Below, in pieces: positions 63,240 through 64,000 of a DNA stretch of 64,000 nucleotides. Where the stretch lies: assembly GCA_029851415.1 (NCBI GenBank), contig CM056743.1, forward strand, positions 36,534,714-36,598,713. Reading direction: 5' to 3'. The notes beneath the pieces are model-generated. The model ran no database searches and had not been told where the DNA came from. It saw only the letters and a list, made by a program, of their open reading frames with translations. Source of the stretch: Eretmocerus hayati (lineage: Eukaryota > Arthropoda > Insecta > Hymenoptera > Aphelinidae). Positions within the stretch are counted from its first letter, which is position 1. Each line of letters opens with the position of its first letter. Both the position numbers and the translations under genes were made by a program.

Positions 63240-64000
63240 TTAACTGAAATTTTTAGGGCATACCCCCTACAGAAGTACGAAATTTCCTCATCACCAATAA
63301 GGATCGCTTTTAAAAATCTGAAAAACACAGACGTTGCAATCGGGCGTTTTTGCCAGCAGGGTACCATGTTCGCATTCATGCACGAATACAAGCTACAAGC
63401 GCGGTTTATCAAAATATTTAGCGAGTATGCGAATGGCAGAGGGCAGGCCTGCATGCTCCATTGATCCGATACAAAAGCCTCGCGATTTATGCGGCACCTG
63501 TAAATCCAGCCGCACATCTAATGCAGATGCGATTCTATAGCCATACGTACACTGGATCCAGAGGGCCTTGACTTGAGAGGGGTAAAACACGTCCCGCGAG
63601 CAAGATAGATGCAAGGGAGGGTCAAACTGTATAGAATGGAATATGTGTATGTTTGCGGATGTTCGTGTGGACAAAGTATGTACAGTATCGGTTTCTGTGA
63701 AGGTTAGGTACTACTGTTAGTACTGTATCGTTGTCATTTGCTTTGAAGCATGCCCAGGAAAGTACGAACCATACGAAGTGTAAGGATATTTACACCAAAC
63801 GAGAAAAATTGCAATTTTGCTGTAGTGAGCCTTGGAGTCGGTGTACCAGCGTTAAGCTCGACGTTGAGTGCAACGATACCATTTTGCACATTCTTTCGCG
63901 CCCTCGCTCGTAAAAAGACTCTTCGCTATGATGCGTTACTTGTAATACCTATAACAACTGTACATCTATAGAGGAGTTCATACATATTACTACCAGAGAG

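Larger units (their letters stand above)
55395..64000. other. Right flank of the LMO4-like gene, no gene recognised
   Basis: Probably the first intron and/or upstream region of the LMO4-like gene. It contains MITEs (55800-55967, 63054-63239), a 37-bp tandem duplication (58721-58794) and GAC runs. The 83-codon minus-strand frame at 56143-56394 looks protein-like but matches no family I recognise. Confidence 0.4.

Noticed and set aside
33000..64000. Possible CRISPR array or bacterial operon
   Set aside because: No regularly spaced short repeats with unique spacers occur, and no tightly packed co-directional genes. Splice sites and microsatellites show animal DNA.

Overview
The window is insect-like nuclear DNA, probably hymenopteran. 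That placement rests on AT-rich, microsatellite-rich sequence, short GT-AG introns, short interstitial TTAGG strings and an LMO4-type LIM-only gene with a His/Pro/Gln-rich first exon. It is an inference, not a proof. There is no prokaryotic gene organisation. Most of the window is non-coding, and the clearest structures are DNA transposons.

Left part (1-13.4 kb): a 1.37 kb fold-back element (399-1769) flanked by TA, a decayed end of a TTAA-type transposon (5664 onward), a 0.2 kb hairpin element (8895-9105), and an unclassified 1.75 kb element with GC-rich subterminal motifs (9976-11722).

Central part (13.4-29.6 kb): two large, apparently intact transposons, both transcribed on the minus strand. 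The first (13453-19290, flanked by TTAA) holds a seven-exon gene that splices in frame into about 861 aa. It is a Mutator/Kolobok-type transposase domain fused to a complete DEDDh 3'-5' exonuclease. The second (21106-29593, flanked by ATA) has 763-bp, nearly identical terminal inverted repeats. It holds a four-exon gene that splices into about 1739 aa, with two Cys/His clusters, a probable transposase core and a C-terminal XPG/FEN1-like nuclease. This combination is expected of Academ elements of the XPG-bearing kind. Each element therefore carries a transposase joined to a DNA nuclease, but of unrelated nuclease families.

Right part (29.6-64 kb): a 2.3 kb fold-back with ~250-bp internal tandem repeats (33880-36184). 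One of its arms was later hit by a 162-bp TTA-flanked MITE, and the other arm keeps the empty site. There is also a 0.73 kb MULE-like fold-back with a 9-bp near-perfect target duplication (40271-41000), two copies of a ~375-bp palindromic family (19504-19880 and 37833-38207), further MITEs, and many microsatellites. The only host gene I can support is an LMO4-like gene on the minus strand: exon at 55394-54826, then a 9.2 kb intron, then the first LIM-domain exon at 45644-45436. Its second LIM domain was not located.

All exon joins were made by eye from splice-site consensus and reading-frame continuity. Family names rest on motif recognition and target-site length, not on searches.
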